Source: Candidatus Caenarcanales bacterium
GTDB lineage: Bacteria; Cyanobacteriota; Vampirovibrionia; LMEP-6097
Length of the DNA stretch: 64,000 nucleotides
Direction of reading: 5' to 3'
Assembly: GCA_013216135.1 (NCBI GenBank)
Contig: JABSOS010000015.1
Span: 1 to 64,000 of the forward strand
The notes below the pieces were generated by a model that did no database searches, had not been told where the DNA came from, and worked only from the letters and a program-made list of their open reading frames with translations. Below are positions 38,521 to 46,022 of this stretch, one piece after another. The position numbers and the translations under genes were made by a program. The first letter of the stretch is position 1. The number at the start of each line of letters is the position of its first letter.

Positions 38521-39573
38521 ATGGATCAAATAAATCCCCAATTGTTAATTAATACAAATGCTAAAATAGCAGAATTTGGTAAAAAGCAAATATAGCTTCA
38601 AAAATGCGATACGTAAGAAACATCGCAGAAAATTACGGTATCTCAGCTAAAACATTCGATGATTTAGAGCCATATAAACCAATAGCCATGGGATTAAAGA
38701 AGAATGGTCTTTTCAGCCTTGCCTTACAAGAAGCTCATAAAGAAATAGAAGAAAATTATCATTAACCATGAATATTTAGCTACTGAAGATATGGGTAACA
38801 TGGTCGAAAATTTAATCAATAAAGATTCAAACAATAGATTCAATCTTGGACAGTTTTTCAAGAATAATATTCTCGCCCCTAATTTACTAAAAAATAGTAA
38901 AAATCTAAGTTCTTTTATTGCACCACTTATCCAAAAATATAAACAAGAAAGAGTTGATATTCAATTTAAAGCAGGTGAATCATACAACAATATAGAAGAA
39001 TATAATCTGATACTGCAAAGATCTTTAAAATATTTTGAATCACTAAATAAAGTCAAACAATCCTTAAATACTAAAATTAATCAAAATTCAAATTTCAATG
39101 TCAAAGAATTTACAAAGATGCTTGAAAACCTTAATAATGAAACACAAAAAACCATGTTTACTGAACACAGAAATATTAATCAAGCAAACAGACTTATTGA
39201 ACTAAACTCTCAAGAACCTGATGCAGTAATTATTGACTTATTTGGCTATGCCCACTCTAACCAAATACCATTAATCACAGAAATAGAGCCTAACTCTATC
39301 ACTGTGCCTGTTGGATACCCAGATAGCGAGAATAAAGACTTTAGCCCAAATCCTAATAAAAATATATCTATGATGAAAAGTACTAGCCCTATTCAAAATT
39401 TACTAATTGACTATGCGAAAAATGACAATGATATTAATTTTGTCCAAAACTTAGCCCCCGAGCAAGAACAGCAATTTATCACAATATTGGAACAAAATAT
39501 TAATTCATCTAATTCAAAATCAAAACTTTCAGAATTTATAGAAACAAGCTTTCAAGAACTTGTAAATTACTAA
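38521..39573 (+). pseudogene. Unknown gene with two compensating frameshifts
   Basis: An ATG at 38521 starts 24 codons that stop at TAG. The neighbouring frame then reads IASKMRYVRNIAENYGIS through to TAA at 38763-38765. The first frame resumes with NHEYLATEDMGNM and is open to 39573. Adding one A to the AAAAA run near 38581 and removing one from the AAAA run near 38752 joins all three into a 351-residue protein of uniform character. The first and last segments are in the same frame, so two opposite single-base changes explain everything. Confidence 0.6.
38791..39573 (+). CDS. Unknown protein (C-terminal part of the broken gene)
   Basis: 260 residues, Asn/Lys/Gln-rich and mostly helical, with a more ordered central part (PDAVIIDLFGYAHSNQIPLIT near 150-170). 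The ATG used is internal to the larger reconstructed gene. No motif recognised. Its end overlaps the convergent PAP2-type gene's stop by 4 bases. Confidence 0.5.
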   Translation: MGNMVENLINKDSNNRFNLGQFFKNNILAPNLLKNSKNLSSFIAPLIQKYKQERVDIQFKAGESYNNIEEYNLILQRSLKYFESLNKVKQSLNTKINQNSNFNVKEFTKMLENLNNETQKTMFTEHRNINQANRLIELNSQEPDAVIIDLFGYAHSNQIPLITEIEPNSITVPVGYPDSENKDFSPNPNKNISMMKSTSPIQNLLIDYAKNDNDINFVQNLAPEQEQQFITILEQNINSSNSKSKLSEFIETSFQELVNY

Positions 39574-40031
39574 ACCAAAACCAAATGCACAGCTAAACTA
39601 ACAGCTATACCTAAAACCGCTCCAGCTAAAACTTCACGTGGACTATGTCCTAAAAGTTCCTTTAGACTAACTTCCTTAAGATCGTGTCCATCAGGAAGTT
39701 CATGAATAATTTTATTTAAAGCTGCAGCCTGCCTTCCAGCAGAGCGGCGGATTCCCGCCGAATCATACATTACCACCGCTGACATAGTCAGCGCTATCGC
39801 AAACTCCACTGAATCAAAACCAGCTATTAAGCCTGCTGAGCAAGCTAGCGCTACTATAGAGGAGCTGTGACTCGATGGCATACCACCAGTATTGATTAAC
39901 ATATGCCACATGATTCTCTTCCTAACTGAAGAATAAATAATAGTCTTAACAACTTGTGCGATTACATTAGCAAGAACAACAGAAGTGAGAACTTCATAAC
40001 CATTGTTTTTAATTGTTTCTGCTAATAACAT
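39570..40031 (-). CDS. Divergent PAP2-family (DUF212) membrane protein
   Basis: A 153-residue membrane protein with the acid-phosphatase-like signature GGMPSSHSSS near 48-57, an invariant Arg-rich stretch (GIRRSAGRQAAALN) and about four hydrophobic helices. In Cyanobacteria this family commonly follows the geranylgeranyl diphosphate synthase gene, as here. Whether it dephosphorylates prenyl diphosphates is not established. It overlaps the upstream gene's end by 23 bases, so the pair is one operon. Confidence 0.85.
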   Translation of the reverse strand: MLLAETIKNNGYEVLTSVVLANVIAQVVKTIIYSSVRKRIMWHMLINTGGMPSSHSSSIVALACSAGLIAGFDSVEFAIALTMSAVVMYDSAGIRRSAGRQAAALNKIIHELPDGHDLKEVSLKELLGHSPREVLAGAVLGIAVSLAVHLVLV

Positions 40032-40980
40032 AATCTGCGATCAATTTTAGTTTATCAGAATAAATTGAAGTGGTCTCTAAAATTTCTTTTGCTTCTATAA
40101 TTAAGTCTTTTGATATTTTACGTGCTTCCTCTAAACCATAAATATCAACATAAGTAAGTTTATTTTGCTCAGCATCTTTTTGAGTCTTCTTCCCCATTTC
40201 TTCAGTACTGGCTGTGTGATCTAGAATATCATCTGCAATTTGAAAAGCAAGTCCGAGGTTTTTAGAGTATTTCTCTAAAGCAAAGACTTCTTCATCTGAT
40301 GCTCCAGCTAAAATCGCTGCATTTACTATAGCTGCCGATAATAATGCGCCAGTTTTATACTCCTGCATCACCTTAGATTCTTCAAAACGTTTCTTTATAT
40401 ATGTTTCTGTTTGTTCATCCGTATTAACATTTTCGCGTGCCAATTCTAAATCCATCGCTTGACCAACTATCATTTTTTGAACAGCTATTAATATATTTTG
40501 ACTAACTTTTAAAACAAGATTAGCATCAAGATTTAAATTATCTTGGCTATATTCTATAAATACAGATATAGGATTTACTAATAAATAGTCTCCTGCAAGT
40601 AATGCGATATCTTCACCATACATAATATGACTAGTAGGTTTACCTCTTCTTAACTCGTCATTGTCCATACATGGTAAATCATCATGAACCAAACTACCAC
40701 AATGTATTAACTCAATAGCAAGTGCTAACCCTAAAGCAGGGTTATGATGTATGTCTCCAGCATCTTCATTCTTTGCAACAGCATCAGCTGTCATTAACGC
40801 TAAAATAGGTCTTAACCTTTTCCCACCATTGGAAAAACTATAGTCGATAGCCTCAAAAAGTATATTTTCGGTATTTTTTTCAAAAAACTTTAAGAATTTT
40901 AATTTTTTTTTCAAATTTAAGAGAATATCTTCGAAATTTCGGGTATATAGTTTATGTGAATTGGCTAAAGAATAGGTCAT
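40009..40980 (-). CDS. crtE: Polyprenyl (geranylgeranyl/farnesyl) diphosphate synthase
   Basis: Builds short-chain prenyl diphosphates by head-to-tail condensation. 323 residues with GGKRLRPILALM near 53-64, the first Asp-rich motif DDLPCMDND near 97-105, the RRGKPTSH segment, the KTGALLSAAI stretch and the second motif DDILD near 250. Product length (C15 or C20) cannot be fixed from sequence; the symbol follows the cyanobacterial gene context with the PAP2-type partner. It is divergent from the small coiled-coil gene at 41081. Confidence 0.88.
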   Translation of the reverse strand: MTYSLANSHKLYTRNFEDILLNLKKKLKFLKFFEKNTENILFEAIDYSFSNGGKRLRPILALMTADAVAKNEDAGDIHHNPALGLALAIELIHCGSLVHDDLPCMDNDELRRGKPTSHIMYGEDIALLAGDYLLVNPISVFIEYSQDNLNLDANLVLKVSQNILIAVQKMIVGQAMDLELARENVNTDEQTETYIKKRFEESKVMQEYKTGALLSAAIVNAAILAGASDEEVFALEKYSKNLGLAFQIADDILDHTASTEEMGKKTQKDAEQNKLTYVDIYGLEEARKISKDLIIEAKEILETTSIYSDKLKLIADYVISRNN

Positions 40981-41080
40981 AAGAATGATTCTAACTTAAT
41001 TCACAAAACAAATTAACACTTTCTTAACTAAGGAATGTTTAATTACATGAGTGTGAGCGTAATCAAGGAGGCAGTGAAAA

Positions 41081-41482
41081 ATGGCGGCAATAAACACAGC
41101 ACAACAATTGGCGAAGGTCAGGTCAAAGATCGACGCACAACAACAAATTGTAGATAAATTAGAATTAGAATTACAAAAAGCAATTTTAGGTGATCAGACA
41201 AGTACAACAGTAGGTAATGTACTTACTGATATACAAAACATTTATAACCCATTATCAGATGGTACTATTTTATACAACTCATTATTTAATGGATTAGAAG
41301 AGTTCGCTGGACACGGTACAGGTTTCGCTGCAACAGAAACTGACCAGACCATGCTAAGACAGCTTCTTTATCAAGCAAGGGCTATGTTAGGTGAGCTTAG
41401 AATCGAAGAGCAACACTATAACCAAGAAGTCCAACAAGAACAAAACTTAAGAAAGTCATTGATTGACTTATCGAAAGCATAA
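41081..41482 (+). CDS. Small helical/coiled-coil protein, probably abundant
   Basis: A 133-residue protein, helical at both ends (QQQIVDKLELELQKAI and RIEEQHYNQEVQQEQNLRKS) with a Gly-rich loop in the middle (EFAGHGTGFAATETD). It has one of the best ribosome sites in the window, AAGGAGG eight bases before the ATG, and an excellent terminator after it, which suggests strong solo expression. No Cys, no membrane segment, no signal peptide. I do not recognise the family. A structural, chaperone or secretion-related role is possible, but I have no direct evidence. Confidence 0.7.
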   Translation: MAAINTAQQLAKVRSKIDAQQQIVDKLELELQKAILGDQTSTTVGNVLTDIQNIYNPLSDGTILYNSLFNGLEEFAGHGTGFAATETDQTMLRQLLYQARAMLGELRIEEQHYNQEVQQEQNLRKSLIDLSKA

Positions 41483-41560
41483 TAATTTTTATCTTTGCCT
41501 TGCCGTAGGGGGGAAGTTGAAGAAGAAAAGAATTTTATTACAATCCATCAATTTGCGCTA

Positions 41561-41597
41561 AAAACCGACAGCTTATGCTGTTGGTTTTGTTTTATTT
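41561..41597 (+). terminator. Rho-independent terminator
   Basis: A 12-bp stem (41561-41572 with 41577-41588, one G-U pair) with loop TTAT is followed by TGTTTTATTT. It ends the transcript of the small helical protein 79 bases after its stop. Confidence 0.9.
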
Positions 41598-41649
41598 AGG
41601 AGTTTTTAGTTTTTGATTCAGTAAAAAATCTTTCATCCATTTTTATGAA

Positions 41650-41739
41650 TTACAGATAAAGAGCTACTGGACTTGCTAGAAGAAGAGATAATATAGGTCC
41701 TAATACTTCTTTTAGAGAAAAATTATCAAAGTCTGTCAT
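41650..41739 (-). CDS. Small hydrophobic protein, 29 residues
   Basis: ATG at 41739 with GGAG eight bases upstream opens 29 codons ending in a hydrophobic stretch (VLGPILSLLLASPVALYL). The ATG overlaps the TGA of the frame before it (ATGA), as in operons. It could be a small membrane subunit or regulator. I do not identify it with any known small subunit. Confidence 0.4.
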   Translation of the reverse strand: MTDFDNFSLKEVLGPILSLLLASPVALYL

Positions 41740-41971
41740 GTTGAATCTCCACAATTTTGTTTTTCTTCTTTTTGAATAATATTCACAGCATAAGACATAA
41801 TGAAATTAGCAAAATATAAAAAGAGAATTGATACCAATAACTTTACTGCTTCAAGATAGTTAAATGGTGTATTTGCATCTAAAATAATCCTAGCACCATA
41901 TTTCCAAATGGAATAGCAAATGCCCGCAAGCTGTTTGCCTTAAATTTAGTGGATTCTAAAACCTCCTTCAT
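41736..41971 (-). pseudogene. Small membrane protein gene with a -1 frameshift
   Basis: ATG at 41971, preceded by no clear ribosome site, gives MKEVLESTKFK. Beyond that a shifted frame is clearly coding: GKQLAGICYSIWKYGARII, then a hydrophobic helix (LLVSILFLYFANFIM) and a charged tail (QKEEKQNCGDST) ending TGA at 41736-41738. One extra A in the AA of AAATTTAAGG would join the two parts into a 78-residue, one-helix membrane protein. The overlap with the 29-residue frame supports a two-gene operon. Confidence 0.4.
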
Positions 41972-42041
41972 AATAATAATTATGAATTCAAATGCAATCA
42001 AAATCTTAAAATGCAGTGATCTTACTATATAAAAAGCAAAA

Positions 42042-42066
42042 AACGAAAATCATAAAGACTTTCGTT
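42042..42066. terminator. Weak hairpin in a gene-poor stretch
   Basis: AACGAAA at 42042-42048 pairs with TTTCGTT at 42060-42066. On the minus strand it is followed by T-rich sequence, so it could end transcription coming from the tRNA side. The rest of 41972-42243 is AT-rich and shows nothing convincing. Confidence 0.25.
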
Positions 42067-42243
42067 AAAAATAATTTTTTGTTTGTGCTTATTTTATACC
42101 CAAATTTGAAATGTTTTAAACCTGTTTTTTGCAAATATTTGAAAAATTTTTCAAATATTTTTACTCGAAGTCAGAAATATCCTGTTTTTATATTTCCTCA
42201 AGACTTAAATATTAGGATATAAGTTATAATTAATCTTTGATTT

Positions 42244-42324
42244 GGTCCCATAGCTCAGTTGGCTCGGAGGCGATCAGCCTCACGTAAGAAAGAGTCAGTC
42301 AAGACTGCGGGAATCAAAACGAAT
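42244..42324 (+). repeat. Partial duplicate of the tRNA-Met 5' end plus 62-nt insert
   Basis: The first 19 bases of the tRNA gene (acceptor strand through most of the D-loop) occur twice: at 42244-42262 and, in the intact tRNA, at 42325-42343. Between them are 62 bases unlike any tRNA arm, including the hairpin GAGGC-GATCA-GCCTC. The first copy has no matching 3' acceptor half, so it is not a functional tRNA. It looks like a small tandem duplication or insertion-site duplication. Confidence 0.7.
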
Positions 42325-42401
42325 GGTCCCATAGCTCAGTTGGTCAGAGCAGTCGACTCATAATCGATTGGTCGTTGGTTCAAGTCCAACTGGGACCACC
42401 A
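42325..42401 (+). tRNA. tRNA-Met (anticodon CAT), elongator type
   Basis: A 77-base tRNA with a full cloverleaf: acceptor GGTCCCA with TGGGACC, D arm GCTC-AGTTGGTCA-GAGC, anticodon loop CTCATAA with anticodon CAT, T arm GTTGG-TTCAAGT-CCAAC, discriminator A and encoded CCA. The D-loop and anticodon-arm wording resembles elongator tRNA-Met more than initiator or tRNA-Ile2. A tRNA-Ile(CAU) cannot be fully excluded by eye. Confidence 0.93.
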
Positions 42402-42409
42402 TTATTACT

Positions 42410-42440
42410 AAGCCCTGGTCGAGAGATTGGGGCTTTTTTA
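42410..42440 (+). terminator. Terminator of tRNA-Met
   Basis: AAGCCC at 42410-42415 pairs with GGGCTT at 42430-42435, extended by a G-U pair, and a run of T follows. Positioned 8 bases after the tRNA CCA end. Confidence 0.8.
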
Positions 42441-42491
42441 TTGGATAAATGCTACAATTTGTATCACATATCTTCGATCTAAATATATAGA

Positions 42492-44135
42492 ATGGCAAAT
42501 ATTGCAATTAATCAAGCAAAACCATTAGGGAGTGTGCAGAATAACACACAATCTCTCCAGAAAAAAACGAGTTCTAATAATAAAAATACACTAACTATTC
42601 ATCAACCAGAAGATAATTATTTAATTGGTCCAAGTCTATCTGAGATGAAAAATCAAATTAATTGGGAGAAAATTAAAACTGAAAATTCAGATAGAAAAAT
42701 TAAACTTACAGATATTTTTAATCCAATAAAACTTTTAAATAAGGTTCTTAAAAAGATTTTTTACCCAGGTACTTTTCAAAAACATCCTAGTTCTTATATA
42801 GCATCAGCACCATCTAATCTTGATCAGTTTAGAAAATTAGGAGCGAATATAAAATCTGAGTATATTCTTACCGGGAATAAAACCCCTATCTTGGTTTGGC
42901 ATATAAGACAAGCAGACAAGTCTGATGCAAAAACTAAACTTTACTTTCACGGTAACGCTGGTTCTGTTAATGATTTTTCCAAAAATGCCTTAAAAGACTT
43001 TAAAGCTGGTAGTAATATTGTTTTAACAAGCTATGGTGGATATTCTGCTAACCCAGGCAGTCCATCACAAGCAAATCTCACAGAAGATTCTAGATCTATA
43101 ATTAGTTATCTGATTGACCAAGAAGGGGTTAAATCAGAGGGTTTGAATATTATTGCTCATTCATTAGGTTCTGCAGTTGCTTTAGCTGGTCTGGAGAAGA
43201 GAAGTCAGGAGAAAAATCCTGAATACTACAAATTGCTTGAAGATCTTGAAAATTTAGCTAAGAGTAATCCTGAAGAGTTACAAAAGCTAATGACAGACCC
43301 AGAAAAACTTAGATCGAAAATATCAGATAGTATAAAGGAAAGGTATGGAAACTTAACTCTAATATCTCCTTTCTCCAAGTTTATTGACTTATTAAAAAAT
43401 AAATTGAAAATCATTTCGAAACCACTTTTATCGAAAGTGTTTAAAACAGAGCTATGGGATAATCCAGATAAAGTTATAAAATTATCTCGTTTAATAAATT
43501 TTCTCGAAATTAAACATGGTGAAAAAGATACCCTAATTCCAATAAAACATGCAGAGGACTTACATCAATCTGCTAGACAAGCTTCTATACCAATATACTT
43601 TAATAAAATAAGTGCAGCTGGACATAATGATATTTTGAATGATAGTTATGAAGCAGAATTATTATCATTACCAATAGATAAAAATTTAAATCCTTCTCAA
43701 ATGAGCTCACCAACAAGCCACATGAAAGAAACAGGACAAGAGTTTGCAATTGATTTATTTTCACCACAATTACAAATTGGATCTCCTATTTATGCCTGCG
43801 AAGGTGGAATAGTCCTTGATGATTTAGTTACAGGGAGTGGAGTAATTGATAATAATATTGATAGACCAGAAGGTGACTTTTCTTTTAATCCAAGTGAGGA
43901 AATGAAAATAAATCGTTTATTTATTCAAACCCCTACTGGCAAAATTGACTTATATGCACACCTTAAGCAAGGAAGCACAAAATTGAAGCCTGGAGATAAA
44001 GTCAAGAAAGGTGAAAAGGTCGGGGAGGTAGGCAATAATGGAGCGAGTGATGGTCTTCACTTACATTTTGCAAGAGGAGATAAAGATCCATCTAAGGTTT
44101 TTAAATTCAACTCTATACCAATAAAATTTGGATAA
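42492..44135 (+). CDS. Alpha/beta hydrolase fused to an M23 metallopeptidase
   Basis: A 547-residue, two-enzyme protein. After a polar ~60-residue N-terminus (many Asn, Gln, Ser), residues about 100-385 form an alpha/beta hydrolase: oxyanion HGNAGS near 153, nucleophile Ser224 in AHSLGS and a late catalytic His in AGHND. From about 405 comes an M23 (LytM-type) endopeptidase: zinc ligands His410 and Asp421, then YAHL and His525 in LHLHF (His523-Leu-His525). M23 enzymes cut peptidoglycan cross-links. There is no classical signal peptide. The combination is unusual. Repeat copy 1 begins 18 bases after the stop. Confidence 0.82.
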   Translation: MANIAINQAKPLGSVQNNTQSLQKKTSSNNKNTLTIHQPEDNYLIGPSLSEMKNQINWEKIKTENSDRKIKLTDIFNPIKLLNKVLKKIFYPGTFQKHPSSYIASAPSNLDQFRKLGANIKSEYILTGNKTPILVWHIRQADKSDAKTKLYFHGNAGSVNDFSKNALKDFKAGSNIVLTSYGGYSANPGSPSQANLTEDSRSIISYLIDQEGVKSEGLNIIAHSLGSAVALAGLEKRSQEKNPEYYKLLEDLENLAKSNPEELQKLMTDPEKLRSKISDSIKERYGNLTLISPFSKFIDLLKNKLKIISKPLLSKVFKTELWDNPDKVIKLSRLINFLEIKHGEKDTLIPIKHAEDLHQSARQASIPIYFNKISAAGHNDILNDSYEAELLSLPIDKNLNPSQMSSPTSHMKETGQEFAIDLFSPQLQIGSPIYACEGGIVLDDLVTGSGVIDNNIDRPEGDFSFNPSEEMKINRLFIQTPTGKIDLYAHLKQGSTKLKPGDKVKKGEKVGEVGNNGASDGLHLHFARGDKDPSKVFKFNSIPIKFG

Positions 44136-44152
44136 TATTTTTTAGAAAATGT

Positions 44153-44242
44153 GTTTAAAACTTTTCAAAACTGGGCATAATATACTTATCGAAACAAAAT
44201 AGAACTTTTAAATGATCCAAGTAATTGGGTCTTTTTTATTTT
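44153..44242 (+). repeat. Dispersed promoter-hairpin element, copy 1
   Basis: About 90 bases. It starts with TTTAAAACTTTTCAAAACTG, then an extended -10-like CATAAT (44176-44181), about 30 bases of AT-rich sequence and a hairpin GATCCAA-GTAA-TTGGGTC (44214-44231) with a run of six T. If transcribed from the box, it would give a ~50-nt RNA. Three further copies in the same orientation follow at 46949, 50649 and 52194. It begins 18 bases after the stop of the hydrolase-peptidase gene. Confidence 0.85.
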
Positions 44243-45309
44243 CAAGAAACTATTCTAAAATTAAGAGTTTTACTCATTTCAGCAGTCGCAGACCTTTCTT
44301 GATTATCGACATGAATACCAACCGAATCTTCTCCAGCATCATACATTGCTATGGTAGGAATTCCTAAACGCTTATGAGTATTTATAGTCTCAGGATCAGT
44401 TCTCCTATCATCATTTGTTACATGCCCCAATCCGTTTATTGTGATGAACTTTTTACCTGGACTAGATAAAGATCCTTTAATTACATTTTCAATATAAGGT
44501 TCAGATTCTTTCTGCCTCAATGCACACCAATGAGCACCTGTTTCAGCATGAATAGGAGAGATCCCTGTATTTTTATCAAAATCTAGACATTCACTTGAAT
44601 CAGCACAAAGAACTTTAATACCATTAAGCTGAGCTGCTTTAAATAATGCAAGATGTGATTCTGCAAATGCCTCTGCATCCTCAAATGGAGGAACCCAAGA
44701 TTTCAACCTTGTTCTTAAAGCTTCTTCATTAGTACTTTCTTCAGCTGTTCCAATCGAATCCAAATAAGCATTAACAAGATCAGTATTTCTATTATCTATC
44801 TCAAAAGCAATGACCTCCAAGCCTTGCTTCTTCAAATCAGACAATAAACCAGCAATTATATGCCTATGTTTATTACTAAAATGGTATTCGCCAACCGCGA
44901 CACCTGGGTGCTCTTCTAAAAGTCTTGAGAAGAGTTCGAAAACTGGATTTTTAGTTGAATTAATTTCTCCACTTTGAACAGCTTCTTTGATTTCATCCAA
45001 GTCTAGTTCTGGCATAGATAAGTTTGGAGATTCAGTATAGTTTTCATATTTTGCAATTAAGCTTGAAAGTTTTTCATCATAGTTTGCAACTCTAAGGTCA
45101 GTTTTAACAAAAGAAGTAAAGTCATCAAACTTAACATCATTAAGATCAGCTCTTATCATATAAGCTTCATCAAACTTTGCAGCTTTAAGATTAGCACCAG
45201 ATAAATCAGCTTCACATAAGTCTGCACGAGTAAAGTTTGTACCTAAAGCTTTAACATCTTTTAAAATAGCAGAATCTAATGATGCTCCAGTGAAATCTGC
45301 CTCACTCAA
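44242..45309 (-). CDS. Pentapeptide repeats and EreA/ChaN-like domain (C-terminal part)
   Basis: 355 residues from an internal TTG. The first ~75 are A(D/N)LxG pentapeptide repeats forming a four-sided helix. Residues about 125-355 resemble the EreA/ChaN/Tiki fold: GVAVGEYHFSNKHRHIIAGLL with a GE-H pair, VIAFEIDNRN, then a late GLGHVTNDD His. Proteins of this superfamily include haem-uptake ChaN, erythromycin esterases and toxin domains. Function here unassigned. There is no signal peptide. Confidence 0.65.
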   Translation of the reverse strand: MSEADFTGASLDSAILKDVKALGTNFTRADLCEADLSGANLKAAKFDEAYMIRADLNDVKFDDFTSFVKTDLRVANYDEKLSSLIAKYENYTESPNLSMPELDLDEIKEAVQSGEINSTKNPVFELFSRLLEEHPGVAVGEYHFSNKHRHIIAGLLSDLKKQGLEVIAFEIDNRNTDLVNAYLDSIGTAEESTNEEALRTRLKSWVPPFEDAEAFAESHLALFKAAQLNGIKVLCADSSECLDFDKNTGISPIHAETGAHWCALRQKESEPYIENVIKGSLSSPGKKFITINGLGHVTNDDRRTDPETINTHKRLGIPTIAMYDAGEDSVGIHVDNQERSATAEMSKTLNFRIVS

Positions 45310-45536
45310 GTCAGCGCCAGTAAAATCGACACCATTTAATAAATCATTTGTATTCCAGTCTTTCTTTCCTCAGAGAACTTCAGCTTTAGTTCATGAGTGA
45401 AAGCTAAGCTTGCACCTCTTAAGTTTGCGTTAGAGAGCTTTGCTCCATTTAATAAAGCACCTTCTAAATTAGCTCCATCTAAATTTGCGTATGATAAATC
45501 AACATTAGATAAATCACAGTTGCTTAAATCAGCACC

Positions 45537-45842
45537 TTAAAAGTTAGCTCCTCTCAAATCAGCACTATTAAAATTAATACCTGATAAATTTAGACCTTGA
45601 AAATTCTTACCTTTATAATCTTTAGCTGCATGATCATGCCCTGAGATATCGACTAAAGCATCCATTTGAGGTCTAAAAAACAATGGAGCAAAATTAGCAG
45701 TTTGAACTTTTATCGATTTCTTTGTATTTTGAATTAACTTATCAATTACTGGAAATAATGATTTAACTAATTTAGACTCTTTAATTTCACTTAATGAGTC
45801 AAGCTTCCATATCTTATTCTGTTGAGAATTTCTGATTTCCAT
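45537..45842 (-). CDS. N-terminal fragment of the pentapeptide-repeat gene
   Basis: 101 residues: a polar N-terminus (MEIRNSQQNKIWKLDS), a helical stretch and a His/Asp element (ISGHDHAAKD), followed by the first pentapeptide units before the internal TAA. On its own it would be a truncated product. Confidence 0.5.
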   Translation of the reverse strand: MEIRNSQQNKIWKLDSLSEIKESKLVKSLFPVIDKLIQNTKKSIKVQTANFAPLFFRPQMDALVDISGHDHAAKDYKGKNFQGLNLSGINFNSADLRGANF

Positions 45843-46022
45843 TGATAAAGATAATCTCCATCAATCTATACAAATGTAAGAAAATGTATATCTTGATAAA
45901 GGCTTATGAGATCAACTGATACTATACTGGATTAATTCAGCCTCTTTATGAGTGATTTGCAGCTCCATATAGCTTTTTAAGAATTTCTTGAAATACATAA
46001 ATATATCTAATATAGTGAATAT

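Larger units (their letters stand above)
44242..45842 (-). pseudogene. Pentapeptide-repeat plus EreA/ChaN-like gene with a stop and a frameshift
   Basis: One minus-strand gene in three pieces. The N-terminal frame stops at TAA (plus strand 45537-45539) in the middle of pentapeptide repeats; the same frame goes on with GADLSNCDLSNVDLSYANLD and more A(D/N)LxG units to about 45360. There a missing A in the GGAAAGAAAG stretch shifts the frame to DWNTNDLLNGVDFTGADL, which leads into the large C-terminal frame. Repaired, it would encode about 533 residues. A nonsense codon and a frameshift together argue for real decay over sequencing error alone. Confidence 0.75.

Noticed and set aside
41047-41157. 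36-residue frame overlapping the start of the small helical protein gene
   Set aside because: It begins in the ribosome-site region of the real gene and reads the same DNA in another frame; its ATG has no site of its own.
41650-41739. KdpF or CydX identity for the 29-residue hydrophobic protein
   Set aside because: The length fits, but the sequence does not match and no kdp or cyd genes are adjacent.
42016-42222. 68-residue plus-strand frame before the tRNA
   Set aside because: Phe/Lys/Ile-rich translation of AT-rich DNA with no ribosome site and homopolymer-driven composition; most likely non-coding.
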